Of a stretch of 64,000 nucleotides of DNA, positions 34,591 through 45,055 are shown piece after piece; the first letter of the stretch is position 1, and each line of letters begins with the position of its first letter. The stretch comes from Ctenosaura bakeri (taxonomy: Eukaryota > Chordata > Lepidosauria > Squamata > Iguanidae): positions 124,001 to 188,000 of the forward strand of contig CAOLHI010001848.1 of assembly GCA_948474755.1 (NCBI GenBank), written 5' to 3'. The notes beneath the pieces are model-generated. The model was not told where the DNA came from, made no database searches, and saw nothing but the letters and a program-made list of their open reading frames with translations. The translations under genes and the position numbers were made by a program.

Positions 34591-35380
34591 TATATTATAT
34601 TCTCTATTTAACAATTAGTAAAATTAACAATTTTAGGAATAAGAATACAAAATGGTTAAAAGAATACCTGTCTAAATTAACTAGGAATTCATCCAGACTG
34701 GTGATTTGTACCACATGGTACTGCACTTTTTAAGGTTGCTTCTGGACATGTATTGTCATTTTGTCATGCTTCCCTGTCCAAAGGCTCTGCTGCTTTCCCC
34801 AAAAACACTCAATAAAAAGGCACAATTTGATTAATTTTCAGGCAGCTTGTTTGTGATGTGCGTTGTGGTGTTTGATATGGGCATGTCTCTTGCACCCCTC
34901 CTCATTTTGTCTATAAATGTGTTTCCAGAGGTGTTCAGTTCTTATATGATTGCTTCCTCCCATTATGCCTTATTACAAATATTAATTTTTAAATATCTTT
35001 CTAGAATTAGCACTATTGCTATAAAGTCTTCATTTTCAAAATCTCTGTAAAACTTTATCACTATGAAACTGTTGGTATAAACTGTTAAAGATGTGCAGCA
35101 TATCAGAAAAAGAGGCAATGCTCATTCAGCAGCATAAACATGTTCAAAAAGATAGGTATTCAAATTCAGACTTTTAACAAGCAAGTCTTCAAATCTCTCT
35201 GCCAGATCTTCTCCATCTTATACTGAAATGTATCTGTTTCGCTTTTTCCCACACCACTTTTTAAAAATTTTAAGCTATTTCCATTTATATAGGTGTTGTC
35301 CAGTTTTGAACCAAAAAATGGTTTAGAAAATACTCTTCTCTATGCAACATCTGATCACAGCACACAGCCATTGATAAAAC
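34591..35380. other. Unique AT-rich DNA
   Basis: No features recognised. Confidence 0.35.
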
Positions 35381-35389
35381 TGTGGCATG

Positions 35390-35660
35390 TTTCCACACAT
35401 TCTCTGGAGTCACTGTTAGAGTCTATTTGTACTAATTAAAGTCTATCTGCACTGTCATATCAGACTGATTTCACTTTAGCTGACATGGCCTCATCCTTAG
35501 GAATCTTGGGGTCTTAGTTTAGTGGAATACTTTTCTAGAGAGCTCTAGTGTAGCAGTTCAGGAAAGTGGACTAGAACGTCTGTAGCAGATAATTCTAAAT
35601 AACCTAACACCTACAGACCTCAAGGTATGAGATATAATAGTATAATGCAGAAACTAATAT
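35390..35660. mobile_element. Very decayed foldback MITE
   Basis: GTCTATCTGCACTGTCATAT near the left and ATATAATAGTATAATGCAGA near the right, with TAGGAATCTTGGGGTCTTAG and GATAATTCTAAATAAC between them, fit the foldback layout, but with many changes. Confidence 0.4.
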
Positions 35661-35888
35661 GGTATGAAGCTTGGAAAGCAAAGGGTCACTTTCCACATGA
35701 AAGGAGCATTGCATGAAATTGTGTGCTCTCACTTTACAGCACACAAGGGAAACTGAACTTAGAAGTACTGGAATTTTAGAAGCACATCCACACCTATGCA
35801 CTCCATCAATAACCCACACAATAAACAAAGGAAGGCATGATATCTAGCTGCTGCAACAATTTCCCCATCTCCTTTGTTACATGTCTTC

Positions 35889-35927
35889 TCTGAACTGTAT
35901 TGCTCTTCCTCTGAACTGTATTGCTCC
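35889..35927. repeat. 19-bp tandem duplication
   Basis: CTCTGAACTGTATTGCTC occurs twice in direct tandem, creating the repeated EQYSSE residues of the overlapping minus-strand frame. Confidence 0.85.
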
Positions 35928-36179
35928 CTTATCACCACCTCAACAGCAGAGATCAACGTCTCAAACACGCAGGAGAAGCTGTTTTCTTTAAAACCTTGTC
36001 TCAGGAACAATGTATGCTTTAGGGGTCTCTGCTCAAAACACCCTTCTCACTTTGTTTTCCATTTCCCCCCTGAATAGTGTGGATGTGGGGTGGATATGAC
36101 AGGGAGGTTTAGCCTGATCACTTCCCCAGGCTGCTCTACTGAGTTGTGAGAAAACTGCAAGCTGAAAGGTGGTGAAAAG

Positions 36180-36330
36180 GTGTGTGCGTGCGTGCACATG
36201 TATCTGGGGGAGGGGGAAGAAAAGGGAGACAGAGAATAGGGGTATGTGTGTGGACATGTGATGTACATGAGTATATCTGTGAATTGTATGTGTGTATGTG
36301 TGTCTGTCTGTCTGACCTGGGATGTTTATA
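36180..36330. repeat. (TG)-rich degenerate repeat
   Basis: TGTGTGCGTGCGTGCACATG, TATGTGTGTATGTGTGTCTG and related stretches. The 122-codon minus frame across it is a low-complexity artefact. Confidence 0.75.
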
Positions 36331-38290
36331 TATATACAATAAGTGAAGCATGTGTGCATATGTTTGTGAACAGGTTTGTGGACTTTCGGCTTTAGCCGCA
36401 CTCATGGCCAGAATATGAATCTCCCAAGACCGTTCCCCACCCAAGGAATGTGGTTATCAGTAGAAAAAAGTGTGTGCATTCCTATCCCAATTGACCATAG
36501 GGCAACACATCTTAGGGCAACAACACTCTAATTGCTGTGCAATTCAGATATAACACATTTCCCCATTTTGAATTCTTACTGTGTTCCTAGTGCCCACGGC
36601 TCCACTAATTTTAGTTTGGCTTACACGTCTCATGCATGGCATAAGCAGAGATCACAGAAGGATGGAAGGATTTTCCCCTGCTTTCATGCTGTGCATTTCA
36701 CTGCCGGACAGTGATGTTGTTTCTGTTTTCAGCAGCAGGAAAAGAAGATGCCCTTATTCTTCCTCCAGTTCTTTGTGAATTGTAGAAAAGTTCAGGGAAA
36801 GGGTAGAGTAAGACTGTTTTTCCCTACCTTCTTATACTTCTCAAAGAAGGAACAATATTTGAAGACAAGTTAATTAAATCCATAAGAGCAGAAAGGTGTT
36901 TGGTTATGACAACACTTTTTTTGGAGGCTAACATACTTGTCTTGTCACATATTAAACAAGTCTGCTTTTCAGATGAATATAAATGCTGCAGGTCTAGTAC
37001 CTGGAAAGGAGACCAGCACAGCATGACAATCATGTTAATATAATCTAATCCAAGCATAGGGATTTCGGAGATACTGATTTCCATTTGTTATTAGAGGGAA
37101 ACGATTTTCTATACCTGGTTGAGAAGAAAAAGTAATATAAAATAATCTAGACGTAAATTGAAGGATGATCACATAGAGTTATATTGTCACTCATTCTTTC
37201 ACTCATTCACTCACTGAATCAATGTGTTATATCACTTACCTTATCTGAAAAATATCTAAACATAAGAAAAAGCAATTCTACAAAACCAACACAAACATTA
37301 AAATACAAAAGGTCATTTACAATTGAAACACTTAAAATCAGAGGCTCCAAACACAGTTGTTAACACCAGTTTAATATATGAATGTCCTGATGCCTCACTC
37401 ATCATCCCAGCCATAGCTATGCGTGTGAGAATGAAATAGGTAGAGATTTACACCCATGTGTTGGATGTACATATTTGAAAACATAAGGTGTGAAATGGCT
37501 CGTTAGATCAGGAAAGTGAAATCTTTTGTGCCTTTGACTCATTCACATTCTGTAGAGAAATTTGTCAGAAAGAGCTGCACCACATATATGCATAAATAGA
37601 TTAAGAGAGACCTATGTCATAAACTATGGGTGGGTAACCTCATACCAAGAATGAAACCTGTCTTTCCTATAGTACAAATGCGCCCTTTTGGAGTTTCCTC
37701 CATAACCATGCCACTTCTCCCATGATCCTATCATTTGGTGGTATCCTAGCTAATGCCCAGTTTTTTACCATTCCAAAAGATTGAAATGCCCCTCCTAAGG
37801 CTTAATTAACAGTAGCAAAAGCTTTCAGATAAAATACTCTGGTAATTTTTGTCTCGCCCCTTAGTCTTTGGTATCAGTTTGATACAGGCCTTGATGATTG
37901 CTCTGAAAATGAACTGGGTTCTCAGGCTGTCCCTTGCTGTACTTATATCTAGCTTGAGAAGTCCAACAGCATTATCAGCTACCATGTCAATCACCTTTAA
38001 GATTATTTACTTTGTAAACTTTTTGAAATAGGTGCCAAAAATTGAATTTAGTTGTTGTTATTTATTGACAGGCCCTTTATAATCTGAAATGCTCAGTTGA
38101 ACTGTAAGCTTTGACATTACACAGAGGATCATTCTTGTCATCCATCAATTCCACACATTCTCTTTTCCTTTTTTCATTTCTCTCTTTCTCTGGGTTTCTC
38201 TCTTTCCCTCTCCGGCTGTCTTCTCTCCTCCCTCTGCCTAATGCATTCAATTAGGTTTCAAAAACAGAGTCTAAGTACATTAGGTTCTTA
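36331..38290. other. Unique DNA, nothing recognised
   Basis: Two kilobases without recognisable repeat ends or exons. Confidence 0.35.
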
Positions 38291-38292
38291 TA

Positions 38293-38516
38293 GCATGCCT
38301 AAATACCCTGAAGGCATCAGATCCTGTCTGATCTCAGAAGTTAAGGCCTGGTTAGTACTTGGAAGAGGAATACCTCCAAGGAATACCAGGTGCTGTAGGC
38401 TATATTTCAGAGGAATGCAATGACAAACCACCTCTGAGTATTCCTCACCTAAGAAAACGTGATGAAATTCAGAGTGTTACCGTAAGTCAACTGACAGCTT
38501 GGAGGTATATGCATAC
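38293..38516 (+). mobile_element. 5S rRNA-derived SINE
   Basis: The head (38,293-38,402) is a diverged 5S rRNA. CCTGTCTGATCTCAGAAG, GGCCTGGTTAGTACTTGGA and ATACCAGGTGCTGTAGGC are 5S blocks in the right order, with about ten bases deleted after GAAGTTAA. The body then continues without break into AATGCAATGACAAACCACCT, CTCACCTAAGAAAACG and CGTAAGTCAACTGACAGCTT, the tail type of the tRNA SINEs in this window. So this is a SINE whose promoter comes from 5S rRNA, not a 5S gene. The nearby 60-74-codon plus frames are shadows. Confidence 0.85.
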
Positions 38517-38646
38517 ATACTTCATAGTGTGGCTAAGAATTAATATGAGTTGTCTAAAAGACACTACTGCTATGGATGAGTAGTTTGGATTTGTACCACT
38601 ACTGAGAGGTCATTTGGGCAACAGATTTAGGCTTTGTGACATTGCA

Positions 38647-38705
38647 TGTGTGTGTGTGTATGTATGTATGTATGTATGTATGTGTATATATATATATATA
38701 TATAT
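38647..38705. repeat. (TG)n(TATG)n(TA)n compound microsatellite
   Basis: Three successive simple arrays. Confidence 0.95.
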
Positions 38706-38939
38706 TTTGCCTAAATAAATATGTATGTGTATATTATTCAGTTAGTAAGGCTGGCTCTGCCATTATGTAGAGGCTGTAATTCAACATCCCCTTAATGTAG
38801 CATAATGCCTATCAGGATCTGCATGGTGAATAGTGTTGCAGGGGAGGGTTGGTTTTTGATGCTTTCAAGGGATGAGACCAGGGTGCTTTGCAACTGTCCT
38901 TGGGTGCCAGAACACTGCATGTAAAGGACGCTGATTCAC

Positions 38940-39766
38940 AGAGTATTTAAAGCCCTGCTGCCACCTTCAAGTGGCTCTTTGATCTGCTTTTCTTGGATCA
39001 GAGACTTTGGAACGGACCAGGAGGCTCCAGCAACTCAGGCCATTTCCACACTACACTCTTATAGTGCGATTATTCCACTTTCAACATCCTATGGAATCCT
39101 GGGGTTTGCAGTTTACTGCAAACCCCAGGATTCCATAGGATGTTGAAAGTGGAATAATCGCACTATAAGAGTGTAGTGCGGAAATGGCCTCACTTTGCCT
39201 GTGGTTTGGTTGTGTGCTGGTGTTTGCAGGGCAGAGGCTTTTGCTTCTCCCTCATCTCTGCTTGATCACCTGGCTGAGTGTTTGTCTGATTGAGTCTCAC
39301 TGTGTCTTCTCCCCTTTTCTAATCTCTTATAGTCTCTCTGTTTTGTTCAAGTGCCTCTTTGATCTGCTTTTCTCAGCCTACCTACCTACCTCCAGTTACA
39401 GTGTGAGCTTTGCTGGGTCAATTTGTGGTCATGTTGGATTTTTTTCTCCTCTTGGGTCTTTTTTTTTTTTTTAACCCCATTCTGTATTTGGCAGACTTGG
39501 ACAACTGGCATTTGAGTGGTACCATTAAAAAAGGTTGTCACATGCAGGTAGCAGAGGTAGAATGTAAAACTTTGGTGTGCACCTTTGGTACCCATTTGGG
39601 GTAGGATAGTGCTCTGAAACGTATTTTTTAAGAAGGACCAGAGGGAAGAGAAGGAGGCTCCCCTTGAGGCTAACACATCTCAAATAGGTTAGGTTAAATA
39701 AAGTGGCCCATATTTAACCCAAGTTTCTGTGTCTGGTCTCATTATTCCATGGTTTGTCAACAAATA
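38940..39766 (+). mobile_element. Relic with YR-retrotransposon 3' end
   Basis: The last 75 bp (TTAAATAAAGTGGCCC..., AACCCAAGTTTCTGTGTCTG, GTCTCATTATTCCATGG) match the 3' end of the Ngaro-like element at 59,212-59,286 (AACCCAAGCTCTGTCTGTGG, TCTCGTTATTTCGTGG). A 27-bp direct repeat (TTCAAGTGGCTCTTTGATCT...) is present at 38,966 and 39,346. The palindrome at 39,038 sits between them. I infer an internally deleted member of the same retrotransposon group; only the 3' 75 bp is directly supported. Confidence 0.5.
39038..39189. mobile_element. GGCC foldback MITE, near-perfect palindrome, TSD TCA
   Basis: Two 75-bp arms are identical apart from one mismatch (CCACAC against CCGCAC near the tip), meeting at a 2-bp TT centre. 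The right end is TGTAGTGCGGAAATGGCC. Flanked by TCA at 39,035-39,037 and 39,190-39,192. By far the least diverged copy of this family in the window, so probably the youngest. Confidence 0.92.
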
Positions 39767-39769
39767 TCC

Positions 39770-40084
39770 ACATGCAAATCTTCTGCTATGCTTACCCACT
39801 ACTACTACCTGACTACCAACTTATGTTGAAGGCCCACAGCTTCATCACACAGGCATTCCATGCTTCAACATGAACAGGAAGGATTGGAGAAGGTCATTCT
39901 ATCCCCCTACAAGTGGACACACAATGATGACATCAACACTGAGATCCTCTAGAGGTCTCAGAGCTTCTGTAATCATTATGCATCTGGCCGCCAGAGACTC
40001 TTCCAATCCTGCCTGCTCATATTGAAGCAATCTCACTTTCTACACCTACCTGATCCCAACAGCATCCTCCAGGGATCCCAATAG
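39770..40084. other. Unique DNA
   Basis: Nothing recognised. Confidence 0.35.
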
Positions 40085-40300
40085 AGTTTTTCCTGGGAGG
40101 GGAACATACCAGGGGTGCTTCCCTCTGCACGAGCTCCCTGTTGTAATGGAAGAGGCATGATAGCCACACCTTTTCCTTCTGCAGTACAGCTGGGCACTGT
40201 CCCAGGCTGCACTAGGGCAGGAAGCATGACCATCACACTTCCTGACCCTTTGCAGCTCAGGTAAGTGTGGGAGGGTGGTGGGAGGGCTGTGCAATTGCTG
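40085..40300. mobile_element. GC-rich MITE, truncated copy 2
   Basis: CCTTCTGCAGTACAGCTGGG, CAGGCTGCACTAGGGCAGGA, AGCATGACC and CTCAGGTAAGTGTGGGAGGG match 22,395-22,500 in the same orientation. The termini are missing. The splice-donor-like CAG/GTAAGTGTG is kept (40,258-40,269). Confidence 0.7.
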
Positions 40301-40304
40301 GTCA

Positions 40305-41142
40305 TGTTACTCTGAAAATTGGGGGTTCCGCAAGGGGCGCCCAGCTTTGCCAATTAAAAATACCAAAGATGGGGAAATTAGACTCAGAGCACTGTTTTTG
40401 CTAGCGAGAGGCAGGGCAACAAAGCGAGATCTTTCACCCTGTGTCTACAGCATTGGGTTAGAGAGTGGCTAGACAAGGTGGTTCCAAATAACAAACAATT
40501 CTTTATTAAGCACAAACACAGAAGACAAACACAAACTAACTTCGAAAAAGAAAGAGAGTTGCAGGGAGAGGCAATATGACCTGTTCCGTATTCCTGGGGA
40601 GAGGTTGGAGATTCGGGGAAGGAAACTCAGTGTGGGGCGCTGAGTCCCTTAAACACATCAATGGCAGGGCGGGATGGCAGTCAAAGGAGATCCGAGGATC
40701 GGTTAAAAGTGAGGGGTTTTTATAGGGAGGATCATGCCTTTCGGCTATGGCAGTCCCAAAAGAGAACAAAAGAGGTTTCGGTGCTGGACAAAAGGATTTG
40801 GTGAGGTCAGGTTTCTCGTGATGAGATTTGCATGTAGAAACAATACCTTTGGCCAAAACGTTAATGGCCCAACTCACAAGAGTAATTTGACTAAAAGCCA
40901 CGTGGCTATTGAGGAGTCTGTGGCAAGAAGTTCCCTAAAGCCTCGGGTGAGTTTTGGGTTGCTGGCTACAAAGAGAAATGGAATGCAAACCATTAACGGC
41001 CGCTTCTCTGTCCGTGCTTATCCGGAGAACTTGCAAACACGTGAGATGAAGTAATCGTAAGCTAGTCCAGCTAAGGCCAAATTAAATGATATCAAAAGGA
41101 TATCTGGGGGTCCTCACTGAGGGTGCCATGTCTGAAATAACA
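40305..41142 (-). mobile_element. Solo LTR, 838 bp, with 4-bp TSD GTCA
   Basis: Starts TGTTACTCTG and ends CTGAAATAACA, so the tips are TGTTA/TAACA inverted. Direct repeats GTCA flank it (40,301-40,304 and 41,143-41,146). Read on the minus strand it has TATAAAAACCCC (about 40,715-40,726) and then AATAAAGAATTG (about 40,499-40,510), the order of promoter and polyadenylation signal in an LTR, so its orientation is minus. A 4-bp duplication fits gamma-type endogenous retroviruses or some Ty3/gypsy elements; the sequence alone does not decide. No internal coding part is present, as expected for an LTR-LTR recombination product. Frames inside (106 and 121 codons) are not genes. Confidence 0.85.
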
Positions 41143-41148
41143 GTCAGT

Positions 41149-41561
41149 GGCCCTTTTCGCATGCTTTTTTTGTGTGTGAGAGCCCCTTGAGTGTCGCGTG
41201 AGTGGGAGCGTCGCTCCGTATGACGCACACCCACTTGCGTGACGCTCACGAGGCTAAAGCAGGGCGCGTGCGCATTTTTTGATTTTCAGCTTTAAGTTGA
41301 AAATACTGCGTGCTCACGCAATGCTCGCGGTGCCCTCGCACACTTACCTGTGTGCAGTGCTACAGCGAGCAGGGACGGTCGCGCTTCCTTCCCCCAGCGC
41401 AGCCTACAGCTCCCAGACTGTGCTGCGGAAGGAAGGGGTGGGGTGCTCACGCGACGGCGGCACGAGAGGAAGTCGATGCGGGAGGCAAGAAGGGCTGTCA
41501 TGAGCAGCTCGCGCAAGCACCGCTCCCCACTGCCACGACGAGGTAAGGTGAGAAAAGGGCC
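41149..41561. mobile_element. GC-rich MITE, complete copy 3
   Basis: Terminal repeats GGCCCTTTTCGC and, inverted, GGCCCTTTTCTC. The flanks AGT and ATT are only similar. The interior is inverted relative to 22,263-22,671 and shares CACACTTACCTG (minus-strand CAGGTAAGTGTG), CTTCCTTCCCCCAGCGCAGC and CTACAGCTCCCAGACTGTGC. Frames of up to 136 codons here are GC-rich shadows. Confidence 0.78.
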
Positions 41562-44160
41562 ATTGACAGGAAGAACCTGGCAATGATTTATGGTGTGATC
41601 ATACTGCTTGGGGATGAGAGAATGATGGGATATAGACAATGTCATGCATAAGTGTTGTCTGGGCCTTATCCTTCTGCCATACCCAGTGAAAGATGGTGAC
41701 ATCTTGCAAAAAGGGCCAAGGAATGTCTGTTACTAAAGGAATGTCACTAAAGAAAGGTTCAAATGCTTTCCCATTAGTGTTTGTACATTGAAGAACAGAG
41801 GATGGCAATTTTGTTTTTGCCACAGACAGCAAAAAGACTTGATGCTGCCCTCTTCATTGTTACATTTTCTCCCAAATATTTCTAATTTATCATCACTGAA
41901 CAGAGCCTGGATTGTTATTTTGATGGATTCCCAGTAGAAGAAGAAATGGAACTCCCCATTTTGTTTTGTTATGCAAGAATTGAAAAAGGAGATTCCAAAT
42001 GTACCTAAAATTAATGAAGTAGTTCCTTAACTTTATATGTTCTGACACTGTTTAAAAGGCAATGGGGAGTGAAATATTACATAAACCAGGAAATTGCACA
42101 TCACTGGAAGCAATATAAAAATGAGAGAATGAAAAAAAGAACAAATATTCACTTTCCTAAACTGATGCCTTAAAATGATTTAACATCTTTATTAAGCTTC
42201 TAATTAAATTACAGTAGAATCTAAATTGACTTGATGTTTAGATCACAAACAGAATTTTTATTGTCAATGAGCAAAACCACTAAGTAAGAGCACGAAGTAT
42301 AGTAAATGTGAAAAATCAAAAATGACATTGAAACAAACAAGTGTATAACCAGTTCAAGGAGTATTACATGTAGTTGGTTCACTTCCTGGTTCTTAATCAC
42401 CAAAGATTACTATGAAACTTAGGGATGTGACTATCTCTGTCTCACTTTCATTGTCTTCTGCATTCTCTGAACCCTGTCAGACTTTTGTTCCATATCGGAT
42501 TCCAGTTTTTGCCTGGAAATTGGAATATTTTGGTTCATCCCTTTCCTGCATTTAACAACACATTTTTTCTTATTTATAGATTTTGTACAAAAATTTGCAC
42601 TACATAAAGATGCATCTTCATGCACATTTTTTGAGTTCTGAGTTGTACATTTATTTATGTACCATTCCAAAGGAAAAGGGGAAAATTATATTGCAGTTGT
42701 TTTTTTCTCAGTGATACAAATCTGAAAGACATGTGCATATCGTAAATATCTCTCAGTCCCACAACATAAAAGTTTCCACAGATTTCTTTTCTGTCCCTAA
42801 TGAAACCACAGGAGGAAGTCACAGAGATGCAATTCTCTGATGCAATGATAATGATGAAGTGCATTTGTTTGGCTCTTGCCATCATTAGAATGTGGAAGAG
42901 ACCAGGACTTGTGCTCTGACACTATAGCTAAAGAATAGATGATAACAGGTTTTTGCTGGGTGAATTGTTTCATAGCTATGCTGACACAAAGTGCCTACGT
43001 TGTTTTTTAAAAAAGTGATATGCAATTCAAGAGAACATGTTCTGGGGACAGAGCCTACTTGAAGAATTTTCTTATCTAGACGCGCACCTTAGCCCTGATG
43101 GATTATGTGATTTTTCTGGATATTTATTTATTTTCATTCATTCATTCATTCATTCATTTTAAGAGGCTGAATATCTTTTCACACTTGATAGTCCATAGAA
43201 CATTTCCTTCTTTGAAACTATGTAAATTTAGAATGTGAGTTTTCATATTTTTAATTGCCCTTTAGGAAGTAAATGTTTCACTGCTTGGAACAAGATCATT
43301 TTAATATAAGGCATTTTCTCTGCTTAAAGAATGGTAGCTTATTCTGGGATTGCAAAGACGATTTGTGTATTATAAGCAATGGCATACAATGGGTTTACTA
43401 TTAAGCCCCCAGGAATGGTATAAATAAGTATTTAATACCTGCTTTAGTCTCTTTTTAAAAAATTGCCTTTATAGCTTAATCTCAAAATCTTTTGGTATTC
43501 TAAATCTCATAATGACCAGGTGGATTAGCTGTAATTTAGCTTAAACTCTTTCATCTTTCCATAATCTTTAATTTGATTTATAATTAGTGATAGGGGACAA
43601 TGTTTTTCGATACTATTTACAAAATAATGTAAACAAATGCCCATCTATTTCCACCTTATCTACAAAATGTATTTTATATCATGATCCAGATTTTAGTTTG
43701 CAAAAGTTGACTAGAGTCAGATGCCCTGCCTAATTTGTAAGTTAATGAGGAAGTACGCACATTCATGGGTACAGGGAAATTCACTGACATTTTAGGACCA
43801 AACTTCCATGACAGTATTGGATAGATCTAATCGCCCAACATCTGCTAAAACAATTTGACAATTTGTGTAACATTATTTGTGAACAAAAATGTTTGGAACT
43901 AGTGATGAAGAGGGTGGGAAAAAGAGAAAGATAAAGAAAAGCCTATTTTCTAAACGGTTTATTAGCTGGATCCCAGATATTATGTTCACAAGTAATTAAA
44001 GTGTGGTCTTATATCTGTGTGTATATGCACATATAAGGAAACCCCACTGGGTTCAATAGGACTTACTTCCAGGTAAGTCACTCAGAAAATACTAATTGCA
44101 TGGATTATTTCAGACTGTATGGTGTTCTCATACTAGACAGTGTTTTAGGCCACTGTTTTG
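41562..44160. other. 2.6 kb of unique AT-rich DNA
   Basis: Only an (ATTC)n microsatellite at 43,134-43,158 is recognisable. The part from about 43,160 to 43,870 is very AT-rich and free of repeats; I see no gene. Confidence 0.4.
43134..43158. repeat. (ATTC)n microsatellite
   Basis: Six ATTC units. Confidence 0.9.
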
Positions 44161-45055
44161 AAGTGATGTATTTAAGTCTTTTACTCCAAGTCTCAAGTCA
44201 AGTCTCAACTCAAGTCTGAAGTTTTTGAAGATACTTTCAAGTCAAGTCTCAAGTCTGGGAGCCAACTTTATACCCCAACCTATATTCCAAAATTTCTGGA
44301 CAGAGTCAATAAAGTCAGTTTTAACAATTTAAGCAGAGTTGGCCCTCCACATTTGTGATCTTGCCATCTGTAGCTTCAGAGATGAGGAATAGGATCCTTT
44401 TTAACCCCTCCCCCATCTTCCTGAAACTGGAGGCTTTTGTGCCAATGGCATAAAAGAGTCTGCAGCTTTGGAAACAAGGGATAGGATCCCTCTTAGTTCC
44501 CATTTCTGAAGCTGGAGGATTTTTCAGAAGTAGAGAATAGGATCCTTCTTACTCCTCATTACTGAAGCTTTAAGAGCTGTAGAAGGATCCTTCCTCCTCA
44601 AGCGCACTGCCTGACACATTTGCTGTTCTCTGAGAAACATGTCCTATGCTTTGGGAACAAGTCTTGTCTTCTGCTCTTAAGAAAAGTTTTAGAAGGCTGC
44701 TCCAATCTGCAGTGGGGACAGGCTGCTGAACAGACCTCAAGCCTACCACAAGTGCATTGCCTAACCTATTTGCTGTTCCTCTCTGAGAAATGTGCCCACA
44801 TTATGGGCTTGAGACAGATTGTCATGTGATCAGTAGACAAAAAGAGATGGAAGCGTTTTTCAAAGTAGTCAGGTTTCTGGATGAATGGGTTATGTTTCTG
44901 AACCAAGGGCAGCAAGTCAATCACTAAAAAATATACAAGTCTTGAGTTAAGTCAAGTCACTGTGATTTTGCTGCCAAGTCACGTCCGAGTCGAGTCAATG
45001 AGGAGACTTAAGTCCGGCTTGAGTCAGAATCAGTCGACTTAAGTCTGCATCACTG
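44161..45055. mobile_element. hAT-like non-autonomous element with AAGTC-rich ends
   Basis: The left terminus AAGTGATGTATTTAAGTC pairs with the inverted right terminus CAGTGATGCAGACTTAAGTC. Each end carries many AAGTC/GACTT motifs: about eight within 44,174-44,255 and about six within 44,937-45,047. Flanks CTGTTTTG and CCATATTG agree at 5 of 8 bases, a possible decayed hAT duplication. hAT elements such as Tol2 likewise have short subterminal motifs bound by transposase. No transposase is visible in the 0.7-kb interior. Confidence 0.65.

Noticed and set aside
36033..36401. 122-codon minus frame rich in Thr, His and Tyr
   Set aside because: Spans a degenerate TG-rich repeat; low complexity explains it.
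38293..38402. A 5S rRNA gene
   Set aside because: About ten internal bases are missing and the sequence continues into a SINE body; the head is diverged.
40536..41054. 106- and 121-codon frames as retroviral coding sequence
   Set aside because: They lie wholly inside a solo LTR bounded by its own TSD; no retroviral domain is present.
41292..41702. 136-codon minus frame
   Set aside because: Lies mostly in the GC-rich MITE at 41,149-41,561 and ends in unrelated flank; no motif.
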